From Henriciella sp. AS95 (GTDB lineage: Bacteria > Pseudomonadota > Alphaproteobacteria > Caulobacterales > Hyphomonadaceae), in assembly GCF_038900055.1 (NCBI RefSeq), contig NZ_JBBMQM010000001.1, positions 1,736,001-1,800,000 on the forward strand: DNA of 64,000 nt, given 5' to 3'. A program made the translations under genes and the position numbers. The notes below the pieces were generated by a model. It worked only from the letters and a program-made list of their open reading frames with translations, made no database searches and had not been told where the DNA came from. Positions 14,861 to 24,459 of this stretch are shown here, in pieces; the first letter of the stretch is position 1; every line of letters begins with the position of its first letter.

Positions 14861-15181
14861 ATGGAAAAACAAAATATCCGGATCAGGCTGAAGGCCTTCG
14901 ATCACCGCGCCCTCGATCTGTCGGCGAAGGAAATCGTGTCGACCGCGAAGCGCACTGGCGCTGACGTGCGCGGCCCGATCCCGCTGCCGACCCGCATCGA
15001 GCGTTTCACTGTGAACCGCTCGCCGCACATCGACAAGAAATCCCGCGATCAGTTCGAGATCCGTACTCACAAACGTATCCTCGATATCGTGGACCCGACC
15101 CCGCAGACGGTTGACGCGCTCATGAAGCTCGACCTGTCAGCTGGTGTCGGCATCGAAATCAAACTTGAGGGAGCGCGCTAA
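14861..15181 (+). CDS. rpsJ: 30S ribosomal protein S10
   Basis: S10, 106 residues from ATG 14861 ([15 protein letters not shown]). The frame is open further upstream, but that part is leader sequence. [18 protein letters not shown] and the C-terminal [12 protein letters not shown] are standard. It is the first gene of the S10 block and ends 1 bp before the rplC start. Confidence 0.96.
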   Translation: MEKQNIRIRLKAFDHRALDLSAKEIVSTAKRTGADVRGPIPLPTRIERFTVNRSPHIDKKSRDQFEIRTHKRILDIVDPTPQTVDALMKLDLSAGVGIEIKLEGAR

Positions 15182-15182
15182 G

Positions 15183-15977
15183 ATGGCCCTACCGGCACAA
15201 CGTTCCGGCGTTATTGCCCGCAAGCTGGGCATGACGCGTATCTTCAACGAGAATGGCCGCCACATTCCGGTGACCGTTCTTTCGCTTGATGGCTGTCAGG
15301 TCGTCGGCCTTCGCACTGACGAAGACCGCGAAGTCAGCGTCAATCGCGGCAAGAAAAAAGAAAAAGTCAAAGTCACCCGCAATGATGGCTATTCAGCTGT
15401 TGTGATGGGGGCTGGCGAGGCGAAAGCAAAACGCACGGCAAAGGCCCAGCGCGAAGCGTTCGCCAAGGCTGGTGTTGCTCCAAAGCGCAAGCTCGTTGAG
15501 TTCCGCGTGAATGGCGACCTGCCGGAGGTTGGCGCAGAAGTCGTGGCTGACCATTTCGCCGTCGGCCAGCGTGTAGACGTTGCCGGCGTTTCGCTCGGCC
15601 GCGGTTTCTCCGGTGCGATGAAGCGCTGGAATTTCGGCGGTCTTCGCGCCACGCACGGTGTTTCGATCTCTCACCGTTCGCACGGTTCGACGGGTCAGTG
15701 CCAGGATCCCGGCAAGGTCTTCAAAGGTAAGAAGATGGCCGGTCACTATGGTGTCGATCGCGTCACGGTTCAGAACCTCGAAGTGGTTCGCACCGACGCA
15801 GAGCGCGGGATCATCCTCGTGAAGGGTGCGATCCCGGGTCACGATGGCGCTTACGTGGAAGTTCGCGACGCTGTGAAGAAAGCGCTTCACGCAGATGCGC
15901 CTGCTGCCGGTTCTTTCCGCGCCAAGGGCGGCTCTGAGAAAAAAGTAGAGCCCGAGCAATCGGAGGCTGGTGAATAA
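15183..15977 (+). CDS. rplC: 50S ribosomal protein L3
   Basis: L3, 264 residues from ATG 15183 ([21 protein letters not shown]), near the peptidyl-transferase centre. The family core is clear ([23 protein letters not shown] ends the conserved loop). The protein is longer than the roughly 210-240 residues usual for bacteria because of a charged, low-complexity C-terminal tail rich in Lys and Glu. Its stop overlaps the rplD start (TAATG). Confidence 0.95.
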   Translation: MALPAQRSGVIARKLGMTRIFNENGRHIPVTVLSLDGCQVVGLRTDEDREVSVNRGKKKEKVKVTRNDGYSAVVMGAGEAKAKRTAKAQREAFAKAGVAPKRKLVEFRVNGDLPEVGAEVVADHFAVGQRVDVAGVSLGRGFSGAMKRWNFGGLRATHGVSISHRSHGSTGQCQDPGKVFKGKKMAGHYGVDRVTVQNLEVVRTDAERGIILVKGAIPGHDGAYVEVRDAVKKALHADAPAAGSFRAKGGSEKKVEPEQSEAGE

Positions 15978-16621
15978 TGGAACTCGCAGTCAAAACTCTC
16001 GACGGTAAGGCGGCTGGCAAAGCGACGGTTGATGAGGCTGTTTTCGGCCTGACCGACATCCGCTCTGACCTGCTTCACCGCACGGTTCGCTGGCAGCTTG
16101 CCAAGCGCCAGGCTGGGACTCACAAGACCCAGTCACGCGATGAAGTGTCCGTCACGACCAAGAAATTCATCCGTCAGAAAGGCTCTGGCGGCGCTCGTCA
16201 CGGTTCGCGCAATGCGCCGATCTTTGTGGGTGGTGCCGTTGCTCACGGACCGCGCGTCCGCAGCCATGCGCACGACCTGCCGAAAAAGATCCGCAAGCTG
16301 GCCCTGGCGCATGCGCTGTCTGCTAAAGTCAAAGACGACGCGCTGATCATTATTGACGACGCCAAGCTTGATGCGGCGAAGACGAAAGAGCTTTCGTCGA
16401 AGTTCAAGGGTCTCGGTGTCGAGAACGCGCTGATTATCGCGGGCTCTGAGGTTGATGAGAACTTCGCAAAAGCGGCTCGTAACATTCCGAACATCGATGT
16501 GCTGCCAGTTGCTGGCCTCAACGTTTATGACATCCTGCGCCGTAAGCAGCTTGTCGTGACCAAGAGTGCTCTTGAGGGCATCGGCGCGCGCTTCGAAGCG
16601 AAAGCCAAGGAAGGGAAATAA
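15977..16621 (+). CDS. rplD: 50S ribosomal protein L4
   Basis: L4, 214 residues, lines the peptide exit tunnel and in enterobacteria represses the S10 operon. The tunnel loop [19 protein letters not shown] is visible. It overlaps rplC by one base and is 3 bp from rplW. Confidence 0.96.
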   Translation: MELAVKTLDGKAAGKATVDEAVFGLTDIRSDLLHRTVRWQLAKRQAGTHKTQSRDEVSVTTKKFIRQKGSGGARHGSRNAPIFVGGAVAHGPRVRSHAHDLPKKIRKLALAHALSAKVKDDALIIIDDAKLDAAKTKELSSKFKGLGVENALIIAGSEVDENFAKAARNIPNIDVLPVAGLNVYDILRRKQLVVTKSALEGIGARFEAKAKEGK

Positions 16622-16624
16622 GCC

Positions 16625-16924
16625 ATGGCTGACGTGAAAGCACACAATTACGACACGCTGCTTGCTCCGGTCATCACTGAGAAGTCGACCCTGCTTGCAG
16701 AAGAAAACAAAATCGTTTTCTCCGTTCCGCTGTCCGCCAATAAGAAGGACATCAAGGAAGCGGTTGAAACGCTGTTCAAAGTGGACGTGACCAAGGTCAA
16801 CACGATCAAGGTCAAGGGCAAGACCAAGCGTTTCCGTGGGAAGCTCGGTTTCCGCTCTGACACGAAAAAAGCGATCGTCACCCTGAAAGACGGACAGTCC
16901 GTCGACATCACGACCGGGCTGTAG
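16625..16924 (+). CDS. rplW: 50S ribosomal protein L23
   Basis: L23, 99 residues, docking site at the tunnel exit for trigger factor and SRP. It has the VITEKST motif near the N-terminus and the basic [11 protein letters not shown] loop. Confidence 0.95.
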   Translation: MADVKAHNYDTLLAPVITEKSTLLAEENKIVFSVPLSANKKDIKEAVETLFKVDVTKVNTIKVKGKTKRFRGKLGFRSDTKKAIVTLKDGQSVDITTGL

Positions 16925-16934
16925 GAGAGCAAGT

Positions 16935-17765
16935 ATGGCACTCAAGACTTTCAATCCGACCTCCCCAGGCCAGCGCCAGCTCGTCATTGTTGACCGCTCG
17001 GAGCTGCACAAGGGACGCCCGGTCAAATCGTTGACCGAAGGTCTCACCAAGTCTGGTGGTCGTAACAACCGTGGCCGCGTTACCGTTCGTGGTATCGGTG
17101 GCGGCGCCAAGCGTCTTTATCGCAAGGTCGACTTCAAGCGTACCCGCTGGGACGTTCCCGCAACGGTTGAGCGCCTCGAATATGACCCGAACCGCACGGC
17201 GTTCATCGCTCTGATCAAGTATCAGGACGGTGATCAGTCCTACATCATCGCGCCGCAGCGTCTGGCTGTCGGTGACACGGTGGTCACTTCGAAGACGGCG
17301 GACATCAAGCCGGGCAACGTTCTTCCACTGAAGAATATTCCTGTCGGTACCATCGTCCACAATGTTGAAATCAAGCCGCAAAAGGGTGGTCAGATTGCCC
17401 GCTCTGCTGGCACCTATGTTCAACTTGTTGGCCGCGATGCTGGCTATGCTCAGGTAAAGCTGTCCTCCGGTGAGCTTCGCATGGTTCCGGATAGCTGCCT
17501 GGCAACGGTCGGCGCAGTGTCCAACCCGGATAACATGAACAAGGTCCTCTCAAAGGCCGGTCGTTCCCGCTACCTCGGCAAGCGTCCGAAGGTTCGCGGT
17601 GTCGCGATGAACCCGGTCGATCACCCGCACGGTGGTGGTGAAGGCAAGTCGTCCGGTGGTCGTCACCCAGTGACACCATGGGGCAAGAAAACCCGCGGTC
17701 CTAAGACCCGCAAGACCCAGGCTTCGGATCGTCTGATCATCCGTCGCCGTAACGCGAAACGCTAG
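16935..17765 (+). CDS. rplB: 50S ribosomal protein L2
   Basis: L2, 276 residues, required for subunit association and peptidyl transfer. It carries [13 protein letters not shown] with the conserved functional His, and the basic tail with TRKTQASD. It follows rplW by 10 bp. Confidence 0.97.
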   Translation: MALKTFNPTSPGQRQLVIVDRSELHKGRPVKSLTEGLTKSGGRNNRGRVTVRGIGGGAKRLYRKVDFKRTRWDVPATVERLEYDPNRTAFIALIKYQDGDQSYIIAPQRLAVGDTVVTSKTADIKPGNVLPLKNIPVGTIVHNVEIKPQKGGQIARSAGTYVQLVGRDAGYAQVKLSSGELRMVPDSCLATVGAVSNPDNMNKVLSKAGRSRYLGKRPKVRGVAMNPVDHPHGGGEGKSSGGRHPVTPWGKKTRGPKTRKTQASDRLIIRRRNAKR

Positions 17766-17777
17766 GGAGCGAGAGAT

Positions 17778-18056
17778 ATGCCACGTTCCGTTTGGAAAGG
17801 TCCGTTCGTCGACGGCTATCTGCTCAAGAAGGCAGAAAAAGCTCAGGCTTCCGAGCGCCGTGAGGTCATCAAGACCTGGTCGCGCCGGTCCACCATCATG
17901 CCACAATTCGTGGGCCTGAACTTTCAGGTCCACAATGGCAACAAGTTCGTTCCAGTCCTCGTCACTGAGGAAATGGTTGGTCACAAATTCGGTGAGTTCG
18001 CGCCGACCCGTACGTATTACGGTCATGGCGCAGACAAGAAAGCGAAGAGGAAGTAG
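17778..18056 (+). CDS. rpsS: 30S ribosomal protein S19
   Basis: S19, 92 residues, opening [18 protein letters not shown] and containing [14 protein letters not shown] and [11 protein letters not shown], all typical. Located between rplB and rplV. Confidence 0.97.
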   Translation: MPRSVWKGPFVDGYLLKKAEKAQASERREVIKTWSRRSTIMPQFVGLNFQVHNGNKFVPVLVTEEMVGHKFGEFAPTRTYYGHGADKKAKRK

Positions 18057-18058
18057 CC

Positions 18059-18448
18059 ATGGCTAAGGCAAAGAATCCTCCAAAACAGGCTTCGAACGAG
18101 TCTCGCGCCGTGCTGCGCATGTATCGCTCCAGCCCGCAGAAGCTGAACCTTCTGGCTCAGCAGATTCGCGGTATGCCGATCCAGCGCGCGCTGAACGAGA
18201 TGAAGTTTTCTCGCAAGCGTGCCGCTCAGGATGTTTACAAGGTGCTCTGGTCGGCCATGTCGAACGCAGAGAACAATCACAACCTGGATATCGACAGCCT
18301 GGTCGTCGCTGAAGCCCATGTCGGCAAGAACCTCGTCATGAAGCGTATTCGCGCTCGTGCTCGTGGCCGCGCGGCTCGCATCATGAAACCATTCTCGCAG
18401 CTGACCGTCGTGCTGCGTGACACATCAGCTGAAGCGGAGGCCGCATAA
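18059..18448 (+). CDS. rplV: 50S ribosomal protein L22
   Basis: L22, 129 residues, with its beta-hairpin in the exit tunnel. [19 protein letters not shown] and [12 protein letters not shown] (hairpin) are family signatures. The stop overlaps the rpsC start (ATAATG). Confidence 0.96.
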   Translation: MAKAKNPPKQASNESRAVLRMYRSSPQKLNLLAQQIRGMPIQRALNEMKFSRKRAAQDVYKVLWSAMSNAENNHNLDIDSLVVAEAHVGKNLVMKRIRARARGRAARIMKPFSQLTVVLRDTSAEAEAA

Positions 18449-19182
18449 TGGGCCAGAAGATCAATCCCATCGGGTTTCGTCTGGGCGTTAACCGGACCTG
18501 GGATAGCCGTTGGTATGCAGACTCTGCAGACTATGGCCGTCTCGTTCACGAAGACCTGAAAATTCGCAACACGATCAAGGATCAGCTGAAGCAGGCTGGT
18601 ATCTCCCGCATCGTTATCGAGCGTCCGCACAAAAAGTGCATTGTCACGATCCACACCGCCCGTCCGGGCCTTGTGATCGGTAAAAAGGGTGCCGACATCG
18701 AAGTGCTTCGCAAGAAGCTTTCCAAGATGACGGAAGACGAAGTTCGCGTGAACCTCGTCGAGATCCGCAAGCCTGAAATCGATGCGACCCTGGTTGCTGA
18801 AGATATTGCTCGCCAGCTCGAGCGCCGTGGCTCTTTCCGCCGCGCGATGAAGCGGGCGATCCAGAATTCCATGCGCCTCGGCGCGCTTGGTATTCGTGTC
18901 ATGGTGTCCGGCCGTCTCGGCGGCGCAGAGATTGCGCGGACCGAGCAGTATGCAGAAGGCTCCGTCCCGCTGCACACGCTGCGCGCTGATATCGACTATG
19001 GCACCGCCGAAGCAGAGACGACCTATGGCATCATTGGTGTGAAGGTCTGGATCTACAAAGGCGAGATCATGGAGCACGACCCGATGGCGCAGGACAAGAA
19101 GGCCGAAGATTCCGGCCAGGCTCGCGCCCGTTCGACCAACCAGCGTGGACCGGCTTCCGGCCCACAAGGCGCAGGAGCTTAA
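18448..19182 (+). CDS. rpsC: 30S ribosomal protein S3
   Basis: S3, 244 residues, at the mRNA entry channel with helicase function. The [12 protein letters not shown] start, the KH-domain loop (IGKKGADIE) and [11 protein letters not shown] are present, followed by a low-complexity tail ending GPQGAGA. Confidence 0.97.
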   Translation: MGQKINPIGFRLGVNRTWDSRWYADSADYGRLVHEDLKIRNTIKDQLKQAGISRIVIERPHKKCIVTIHTARPGLVIGKKGADIEVLRKKLSKMTEDEVRVNLVEIRKPEIDATLVAEDIARQLERRGSFRRAMKRAIQNSMRLGALGIRVMVSGRLGGAEIARTEQYAEGSVPLHTLRADIDYGTAEAETTYGIIGVKVWIYKGEIMEHDPMAQDKKAEDSGQARARSTNQRGPASGPQGAGA

Positions 19183-19185
19183 CCG

Positions 19186-19602
19186 ATGCTGCAGCCAAAA
19201 CGCACTAAATACCGTAAGGCCTTCAAGGGCCGGATTTCGGGTACTGCCAAAGGCGGCTACACGCTGAACTTTGGAAGCTTTGGTCTCAAGGCGCTTGAGC
19301 CTGAGCGGGTTACCGCTCGTCAGATCGAAGCGACCCGCCGTGCCGTGACCCGCGAGATGAAGCGGCAGGGCAAGGTCTGGATCCGCGTGTTCCCGGATAC
19401 GCCGGTCACTGCGAAGCCGATCGAAGTTCGTATGGGTAAAGGTAAGGGCTCGGTTGACCGTTGGGTCGCCCGCGTTGCTCCTGGTCGCATCCTGTTCGAA
19501 ATCGACGGTGTCCCGGATGCCGTTGCTATCCAGGCTCTGAAACTCGGTGCTGCAAAGCTGCCGGTGAAGACCAAAATCATTAAGCGCATTGAGGGGATCT
19601 AG
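19186..19602 (+). CDS. rplP: 50S ribosomal protein L16
   Basis: L16, 138 residues, organises the A-site region of 23S r[14 protein letters not shown] start, RGFG-type core, and [15 protein letters not shown] are characteristic. It lies 3 bp after rpsC. Confidence 0.97.
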   Translation: MLQPKRTKYRKAFKGRISGTAKGGYTLNFGSFGLKALEPERVTARQIEATRRAVTREMKRQGKVWIRVFPDTPVTAKPIEVRMGKGKGSVDRWVARVAPGRILFEIDGVPDAVAIQALKLGAAKLPVKTKIIKRIEGI

Positions 19603-19604
19603 AG

Positions 19605-19808
19605 ATGAAAATCGCTGATTTGCGTTCGAAGAGCACCGACCAGCTGAAAGATCAGCTCGTCCAGCTCAAGAAAGAACAGTTTAACCTCCGCTTCCAGCAG
19701 GCCACCGGCCAACTGGAAAAAACGGCCCGCATGAAGGAAGTCCGCCGCGATATCGCTCGCGTCAAGACACTCCTTAGCGAACAGGCCAAAGCGGAAGCCG
19801 AGGCGTAG
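19605..19808 (+). CDS. rpmC: 50S ribosomal protein L29
   Basis: L29, 67 residues, near the tunnel exit. It has the two-helix [18 protein letters not shown] motif and is packed tightly between rplP and rpsQ. Confidence 0.95.
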   Translation: MKIADLRSKSTDQLKDQLVQLKKEQFNLRFQQATGQLEKTARMKEVRRDIARVKTLLSEQAKAEAEA

Positions 19809-19817
19809 GAGAGAGTC

Positions 19818-20063
19818 ATGCCGAAACGCGTAATGGAAGGCGTTGTGGTCTCCACTAAGCAGGACAAGACGGCTGTGGTCCGCGTTGACCGCACCTTCCT
19901 CCATCCTGTGATGAAAAAGATCGTGCGCCGCTCTAAGAAATATCACGCTCACGACGAGGGCAATGTTGCCGTCGAAGGACAGCGCGTCACCATCCAGGAG
20001 TGCCCACCGCGCTCCAAGCTGAAGACGTGGGAGCTGGTTGCTGGAGAAGGGGCTGACTCATGA
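19818..20063 (+). CDS. rpsQ: 30S ribosomal protein S17
   Basis: S17, 81 residues, OB-fold primary binding protein. It begins [12 protein letters not shown] and has [11 protein letters not shown] and [11 protein letters not shown]. It overlaps the start of rplN by 4 bp (ATGA). Confidence 0.95.
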   Translation: MPKRVMEGVVVSTKQDKTAVVRVDRTFLHPVMKKIVRRSKKYHAHDEGNVAVEGQRVTIQECPPRSKLKTWELVAGEGADS

Positions 20064-20428
20064 TCCAGATGCAATCCAATCTCCGCGTGGCCGACAATTC
20101 CGGCGCGCGCCGCGTCCAGTGCATCAAGGTGCTGGGTGGTGCAGGCCGCCGTTACGCGTCTGTGGGCGACATCATTGTCGTCTCGATCAAGGAAGCGATT
20201 CCGACTGGCCGCGTGAAAAAAGGCGACGTGCGCCGTGCTGTTGTCGTACGCGTCTCGAAAGACATTAACCGCCCCGACGGTTCGACCATTCGTTTCGACA
20301 CCAATGCCGCTGTGCTGGTGAACAACAATGGTGAGCCGATCGGTACCCGTATCTTCGGACCGGTTCCGCGCGAGCTTCGCGCCAAGAACCACATGAAGAT
20401 CGTCTCTCTGGCTCCGGAGGTGCTGTAA
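20060..20428 (+). CDS. rplN: 50S ribosomal protein L14
   Basis: L14, 122 residues, at the subunit interface. [17 protein letters not shown] start and the [11 protein letters not shown] segment near the C-terminus are diagnostic. Confidence 0.97.
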   Translation: MIQMQSNLRVADNSGARRVQCIKVLGGAGRRYASVGDIIVVSIKEAIPTGRVKKGDVRRAVVVRVSKDINRPDGSTIRFDTNAAVLVNNNGEPIGTRIFGPVPRELRAKNHMKIVSLAPEVL

Positions 20429-20430
20429 CC

Positions 20431-20742
20431 ATGGCTGCCAAAGTGAAAAAAGGTGACCGCGTGATCGTCACGGCGGGCCGCAACAAGGGCGCTCAGGGCG
20501 AAGTGACGAAAGTCCTTCCTGCCGAGAGCCGCGTTGTTGTTCAAGGTGTGAACGTTGTGAAGCGCCACCAGAAACCAGGTCAAATGGACCCGGGTGGCAT
20601 CAAGACGTTCGAAGCGCCGATCCATGTGTCCAACGTGGCACTCATGGACCCGCGTGATGGCAAGCCGACCCGCGTCGGTTTCAAGGTAGACGAGCATGGC
20701 CGCAAGACGCGCTATGCCAAACGTTCTGGCGAGTCGATCTGA
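20431..20742 (+). CDS. rplX: 50S ribosomal protein L24
   Basis: L24, 103 residues, assembly initiator with a KOW motif ([20 protein letters not shown]). The stop overlaps the rplE ATG by one base. Confidence 0.95.
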   Translation: MAAKVKKGDRVIVTAGRNKGAQGEVTKVLPAESRVVVQGVNVVKRHQKPGQMDPGGIKTFEAPIHVSNVALMDPRDGKPTRVGFKVDEHGRKTRYAKRSGESI

Positions 20743-21296
20743 TGTCCAAGAATTACGAACCCCGTCTTAAGACGAAGTACGCTAAAGAGATCCGGACCAA
20801 GCTTCAGGAGCAGTTCAACTACTCCAACGAGATGCAGGTCCCGAAACTCGACAAGGTTGTGATCAACATGGGTGTTGGCGAAGCTGTCGCTGACTCCAAG
20901 AAGATCAAGACGGCGCTTGCCGAGCTCGAAAAGATCTCCGGTCAAAAGCCGGTGCCGACCAAGGCTCGCAAGTCGATCGCCGGCTTCAAGCTGCGCGACG
21001 GCATGGTCATTGGCGCAAAAGTCACGCTCCGCCGTGACCGGATGTTCGAGTTTCTCGACCGTCTGACCAATATGGCCCTGCCACGTGTGAAAGACTTTCG
21101 TGGTCTGAACGGCAAGAGCTTTGACGGCCGTGGCAACTTTGCCATGGGCCTGAAAGAGCAAATCGTTTTCCCGGAAATCAATTATGATGACGTGGAAGAC
21201 ATTCGCGGTATGGACATCATTGTCTGCACCACCGCTAAAACGAACGAAGAAGCCAAGGCGCTGCTAGCGCATTGCGGCTTCCCGTTCCGGAACTAG
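20742..21296 (+). CDS. rplE: 50S ribosomal protein L5
   Basis: L5, 184 residues, binds 5S rRNA and the P-site t[24 protein letters not shown] and LRGRN-type ([14 protein letters not shown]) motifs are present. Slightly longer than E. coli L5 at the N-terminus, as is usual in alphaproteobacteria. Confidence 0.96.
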   Translation: MSKNYEPRLKTKYAKEIRTKLQEQFNYSNEMQVPKLDKVVINMGVGEAVADSKKIKTALAELEKISGQKPVPTKARKSIAGFKLRDGMVIGAKVTLRRDRMFEFLDRLTNMALPRVKDFRGLNGKSFDGRGNFAMGLKEQIVFPEINYDDVEDIRGMDIIVCTTAKTNEEAKALLAHCGFPFRN

Positions 21297-21315
21297 CGCT
21301 TGAGGACGAAACGAT

Positions 21316-21621
21316 ATGGCTAAGAAGAGCGCAATTGAAAAGAACGAAAAGCGTCGTCGGATGGTCGCAAAGTATGCGGCCCGTCGTGCGAAGCTCAAAG
21401 CGATTGCTGTTGACGAAGATGTGCCACTGGAAGAGCGCTTCCAGGCTCGCCTTAAACTGGCTGAGCTTCCGCGCAACTCCGCACCGAACCGCGTTCGTAA
21501 CCGCTGCCAGGTCACAGGCCGTCCGCGTGGTTATTATCGCAAGATGAAAATGTCGCGTATCGCACTTCGCGAACTCGGCTCGCTCGGCATGGTGCCGGGC
21601 CTCGTGAAGTCAAGCTGGTAG
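21316..21621 (+). CDS. rpsN: 30S ribosomal protein S14
   Basis: S14, 101 residues, the long zinc-free type: the usual CxxC pairs are absent and only one Cys ([15 protein letters not shown]) remains. It opens [14 protein letters not shown]. Confidence 0.96.
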   Translation: MAKKSAIEKNEKRRRMVAKYAARRAKLKAIAVDEDVPLEERFQARLKLAELPRNSAPNRVRNRCQVTGRPRGYYRKMKMSRIALRELGSLGMVPGLVKSSW

Positions 21622-21636
21622 GAAAGGAGGACCAAG

Positions 21637-22032
21637 ATGAACATTTCCGATCCCCTTGGCGATCTCCTGACCCGTATCCGCAATGCGCAGATGCGTGGCA
21701 TGACGAAGGTTGTCTCGCCGTCTTCCAAACTGCGGATTCGCGTCCTGGACGTGCTGCAGTCTGAAGGCTACATCCGTGGTTACACGGAAGTCGAAAAAGA
21801 CGGTCACAACAACGTCGAGATCGAACTGAAGTATTATGATGGCGCACCTGTCATCTCCGAGATCCGTCGGGTCTCGAAGCCAGGTCGCCGGGTTTATTCG
21901 TCGGTGAATGATCTGCCGCTGGTCCGTAACGGACTGGGTATCTCCATTCTCTCTACGTCCAAGGGTGTCATTTCCGATGCCGTTGCGCGCAATGAGAATG
22001 TGGGCGGCGAAGTTCTCTGCCGGGTATTCTAG
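21637..22032 (+). CDS. rpsH: 30S ribosomal protein S8
   Basis: S8, 131 residues, the 16S-binding protein that represses the spc operon in E. coli. [14 protein letters not shown] start and [14 protein letters not shown] near the C-terminus identify it. A clear AAAGGAGG ribosome-binding site precedes it. Confidence 0.96.
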   Translation: MNISDPLGDLLTRIRNAQMRGMTKVVSPSSKLRIRVLDVLQSEGYIRGYTEVEKDGHNNVEIELKYYDGAPVISEIRRVSKPGRRVYSSVNDLPLVRNGLGISILSTSKGVISDAVARNENVGGEVLCRVF

Positions 22033-22049
22033 GACGAGGATGAACTGAC

Positions 22050-22661
22050 ATGTCCCGTATTGGAAAACTCCCAATCCCTGTCCCGAACGGCACGACCGTC
22101 ACGGTGAACGGCAACACGATTGAAGCGAAAGGCCCGAAAGGCAACCTTGCGTTTGTGGTGTCTGACCTTGTGGCGGCCGAGCTTAAGGACGGTGAGGTCC
22201 AGATCATGCCACGCGAGAGCTTCGTGAAAGAAGCCAATGCGCGCATCAAGGCAAATGATGAAAAGGGCCGCAAGAAGATGACTTTCGCTGAGGCGCTGGA
22301 CCCTAAAGTCCGCACTCAGTGGGGCACCGCACGTGCGAATGCTGCAAATGTCATCAACGGTGCAGCCAATGGCTTCTCGAAGACGCTTGAACTCGTCGGC
22401 GTTGGTTATCGTGCGCAGATGCAGGGATCTGACCTGAAACTGTCGCTCGGTTACTCGCATGACGTGATCTTCAAAGCCCCGGAAGGCATCACGATTGAAG
22501 CGCCGAAGCCAACTGAAGTGATTGTTTCGGGGGCTGACAAGCAGGCTGTCGGACAGGCTGCAGCTGAAATTCGCCAGTTCCGTAAGCCTGAGCCTTTCAA
22601 AGGCAAGGGTGTGCGCTACCAGGGCGAATATGTCCGCCGCAAGGAAGGCAAGAAGAAGTAA
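22050..22661 (+). CDS. rplF: 50S ribosomal protein L6 with internal insertion
   Basis: L6, 203 residues, against about 177 in most bacteria. The N-terminal domain ([14 protein letters not shown]) and the C-terminal domain ([13 protein letters not shown], then [13 protein letters not shown]) are normal. The extra length is a Lys-rich insertion of about 25 residues at roughly 56-90, between the first beta-domain and the TARAN helix. The reading frame is clean and lies between rpsH and rplR, so this is not a sequencing artefact by appearance. Confidence 0.95.
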   Translation: MSRIGKLPIPVPNGTTVTVNGNTIEAKGPKGNLAFVVSDLVAAELKDGEVQIMPRESFVKEANARIKANDEKGRKKMTFAEALDPKVRTQWGTARANAANVINGAANGFSKTLELVGVGYRAQMQGSDLKLSLGYSHDVIFKAPEGITIEAPKPTEVIVSGADKQAVGQAAAEIRQFRKPEPFKGKGVRYQGEYVRRKEGKKK

Positions 22662-22666
22662 CCGCC

Positions 22667-23029
22667 ATGAAGACGACACGCGAAAAAGCTACCCGCCGCG
22701 CACAGCGCAACCGCACGAAGCTCCGCAAGCTTGCCTCTGGCAAGCCGCGCCTTTCGGTTGCTCGCTCGCACAAGAATATCTCAGCCCAGATCATCGATGA
22801 TGAGAAGGGTCTGACGGTTGCCGCGGCATCTACGCTCGAAAAGGATCTTCGCGGTAAGCTGAAGTCCACGAGCGACACCGCAGCTGCTCAGCAAATTGGT
22901 GAGCTCATCGCAGAGCGCGCCAAGAAAGCCGGCGTTGAAGACGTCGTCTTCGATCGCGGCAGCTACATGTTCCACGGCCGGGTTAAAGCCCTGGCAGACG
23001 CCGCCCGTGAGGGCGGTCTGAAGTTCTAG
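22667..23029 (+). CDS. rplR: 50S ribosomal protein L18
   Basis: L18, 120 residues, binds 5S rRNA with L5. It has the basic [19 protein letters not shown] start and the [26 protein letters not shown]-terminal signature. Confidence 0.96.
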   Translation: MKTTREKATRRAQRNRTKLRKLASGKPRLSVARSHKNISAQIIDDEKGLTVAAASTLEKDLRGKLKSTSDTAAAQQIGELIAERAKKAGVEDVVFDRGSYMFHGRVKALADAAREGGLKF

Positions 23030-23038
23030 GAGGCCGAT

Positions 23039-23632
23039 ATGGCAGAAGAACAGGGCAGAGGTCGCGGCCGCGGACGCGGACGTCGCGATGACCGAAACGA
23101 AGAACAGAGCGAATTTGTTGACAAGCTCGTCGGCATCAACCGCGTCGCCAAGACGGTGAAGGGTGGTAAGAACTTCGGTTTCGCAGCGCTCGTCGTCGTG
23201 GGTGACCAGAAGGGCCGCGCTGGCTTCGGCAAGGGCAAGGCCCGCGAAGTTCCAGAGGCGATCCGCAAGGCAACTGAAGAAGCCAAGCGCAACATGGTTC
23301 GCGTAGCGCTTCGTGAAGGCCGCACGCTGCATCATGACGGCAAAGGCCGTTGGGGCGCAGGCAAGGTCATCCTTCGCGCAGCGCCTCCGGGTACCGGCGT
23401 GATTGCGGGTGGTCCGATGCGTGCCGTCATGGAAGTCCTTGGCATTCAGGACGTTGTTGGCAAGTCGAACGGCTCGTCCAACCCGTACAACATGGTTCGT
23501 GCAACCTTCGAAGCACTAAAAGAGCAGGCAAGCCCGCGCTCTGTTGCTTCCAAGCGTGGCCTCAAGGTCCAGGATATTGTTGGCCGCCGCACCGATGGTG
23601 CGTCCGAAGCCGGCATTTCCGAGACGGCCTGA
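23039..23632 (+). CDS. rpsE: 30S ribosomal protein S5
   Basis: S5, 197 residues, accuracy and mRNA-entry protein. An Arg/Gly-rich N-terminal extension ([11 protein letters not shown]) precedes the double-stranded RNA-binding domain; [19 protein letters not shown] and [10 protein letters not shown] are standard. Confidence 0.96.
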   Translation: MAEEQGRGRGRGRGRRDDRNEEQSEFVDKLVGINRVAKTVKGGKNFGFAALVVVGDQKGRAGFGKGKAREVPEAIRKATEEAKRNMVRVALREGRTLHHDGKGRWGAGKVILRAAPPGTGVIAGGPMRAVMEVLGIQDVVGKSNGSSNPYNMVRATFEALKEQASPRSVASKRGLKVQDIVGRRTDGASEAGISETA

Positions 23633-23652
23633 TTTAGAAAAGGGTTCTGATC

Positions 23653-23847
23653 ATGGCAAAGAAGAAGTCAGATACGGTTACGGTTCGCCAGACGGGCAGC
23701 CCGATCCGTCGCAAGCCAGAGCAGCGTCAGACGCTTGTCGGTCTCGGTCTCAACAAGATCGGCCGTGAGCGTGAGCTCGAAGACACCCCGGCCGTGCGTG
23801 GCATGATCGCCAAGGTGTCTCACCTTATTGAAGTCGTAGAAGAGTAG
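23653..23847 (+). CDS. rpmD: 50S ribosomal protein L30
   Basis: L30, 64 residues. [21 protein letters not shown] and the [14 protein letters not shown]-terminus identify it. It lies between rpsE and rplO as in the standard spc order. Confidence 0.94.
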   Translation: MAKKKSDTVTVRQTGSPIRRKPEQRQTLVGLGLNKIGRERELEDTPAVRGMIAKVSHLIEVVEE

Positions 23848-23891
23848 GCGTATAGGGGCGACCCTTTGTTACGCCAGTCAGGAATAGACCG

Positions 23892-24371
23892 ATGAAACTC
23901 AACGAACTCTCCCCGAATGCGGGATCGACCCAGAACCGCCATCGCGTGGGCCGCGGCGTCGGCTCCGGCAAGGGCAAGACTGGCGGTCGTGGTGTCAAAG
24001 GCCAGAAAGCACGTTCGGGCGTCGCCCTGAATGGCTTTGAAGGCGGCCAGATGCCGATCTATATGCGTCTGCCGAAGCGAGGCTTCACCGCCCGCAACTC
24101 GAAAGATCATGCCTGGGTCAACCTGGGCCGTCTCACCAAGGCGATTGAAGCGGGCAAGCTGAAAGCCGGCGACATCACCGAAGAGACGCTGATGGAATCG
24201 GGCGTCATTCGCCGCGTGAAAGACGGTGTCCGTCTGCTCGCAAAGGGTGAAGCGCCGAAAAAGGCAAACATCACGGTCACGGGTGCCAGCAAGGCAGCGA
24301 TCGAAGCGATCGAAAAAGCCGGCGGCAAGGTCACTGTGACGGGTCCGGTGGCGGCTGAAAAAGCAGAATAA
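23892..24371 (+). CDS. rplO: 50S ribosomal protein L15
   Basis: L15, 159 residues, central 50S assembly protein. [12 protein letters not shown] start and the Gly/Arg-rich [17 protein letters not shown] stretch are characteristic. The stop codon is inside a small hairpin with a T-run. Confidence 0.96.
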   Translation: MKLNELSPNAGSTQNRHRVGRGVGSGKGKTGGRGVKGQKARSGVALNGFEGGQMPIYMRLPKRGFTARNSKDHAWVNLGRLTKAIEAGKLKAGDITEETLMESGVIRRVKDGVRLLAKGEAPKKANITVTGASKAAIEAIEKAGGKVTVTGPVAAEKAE

Positions 24372-24411
24372 TCTGCGGCTTTTTCATCCGAACACCTTCA
24401 CAAACAGCATT

Positions 24412-24438
24412 TCGCCGCCGATGTATTGGCGGCGATTT
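24412..24438 (+). terminator. hairpins between rplO and secY
   Basis: TCGCCGCC (24412-24419) and GGCGGCGA (24428-24435) form a perfect 8-bp stem followed by TTTC. Just upstream, around the rplO stop, GCAGA/TCTGC with flanking A and T runs (24358-24384) can form a second weak terminator-like structure. As secY follows 20 bp later in the same operon, these are more likely partial terminators that lower secY-adk expression relative to ribosomal proteins. Confidence 0.4.
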
Positions 24439-24459
24439 CATTTCCGGTAGGAGGGGCAG

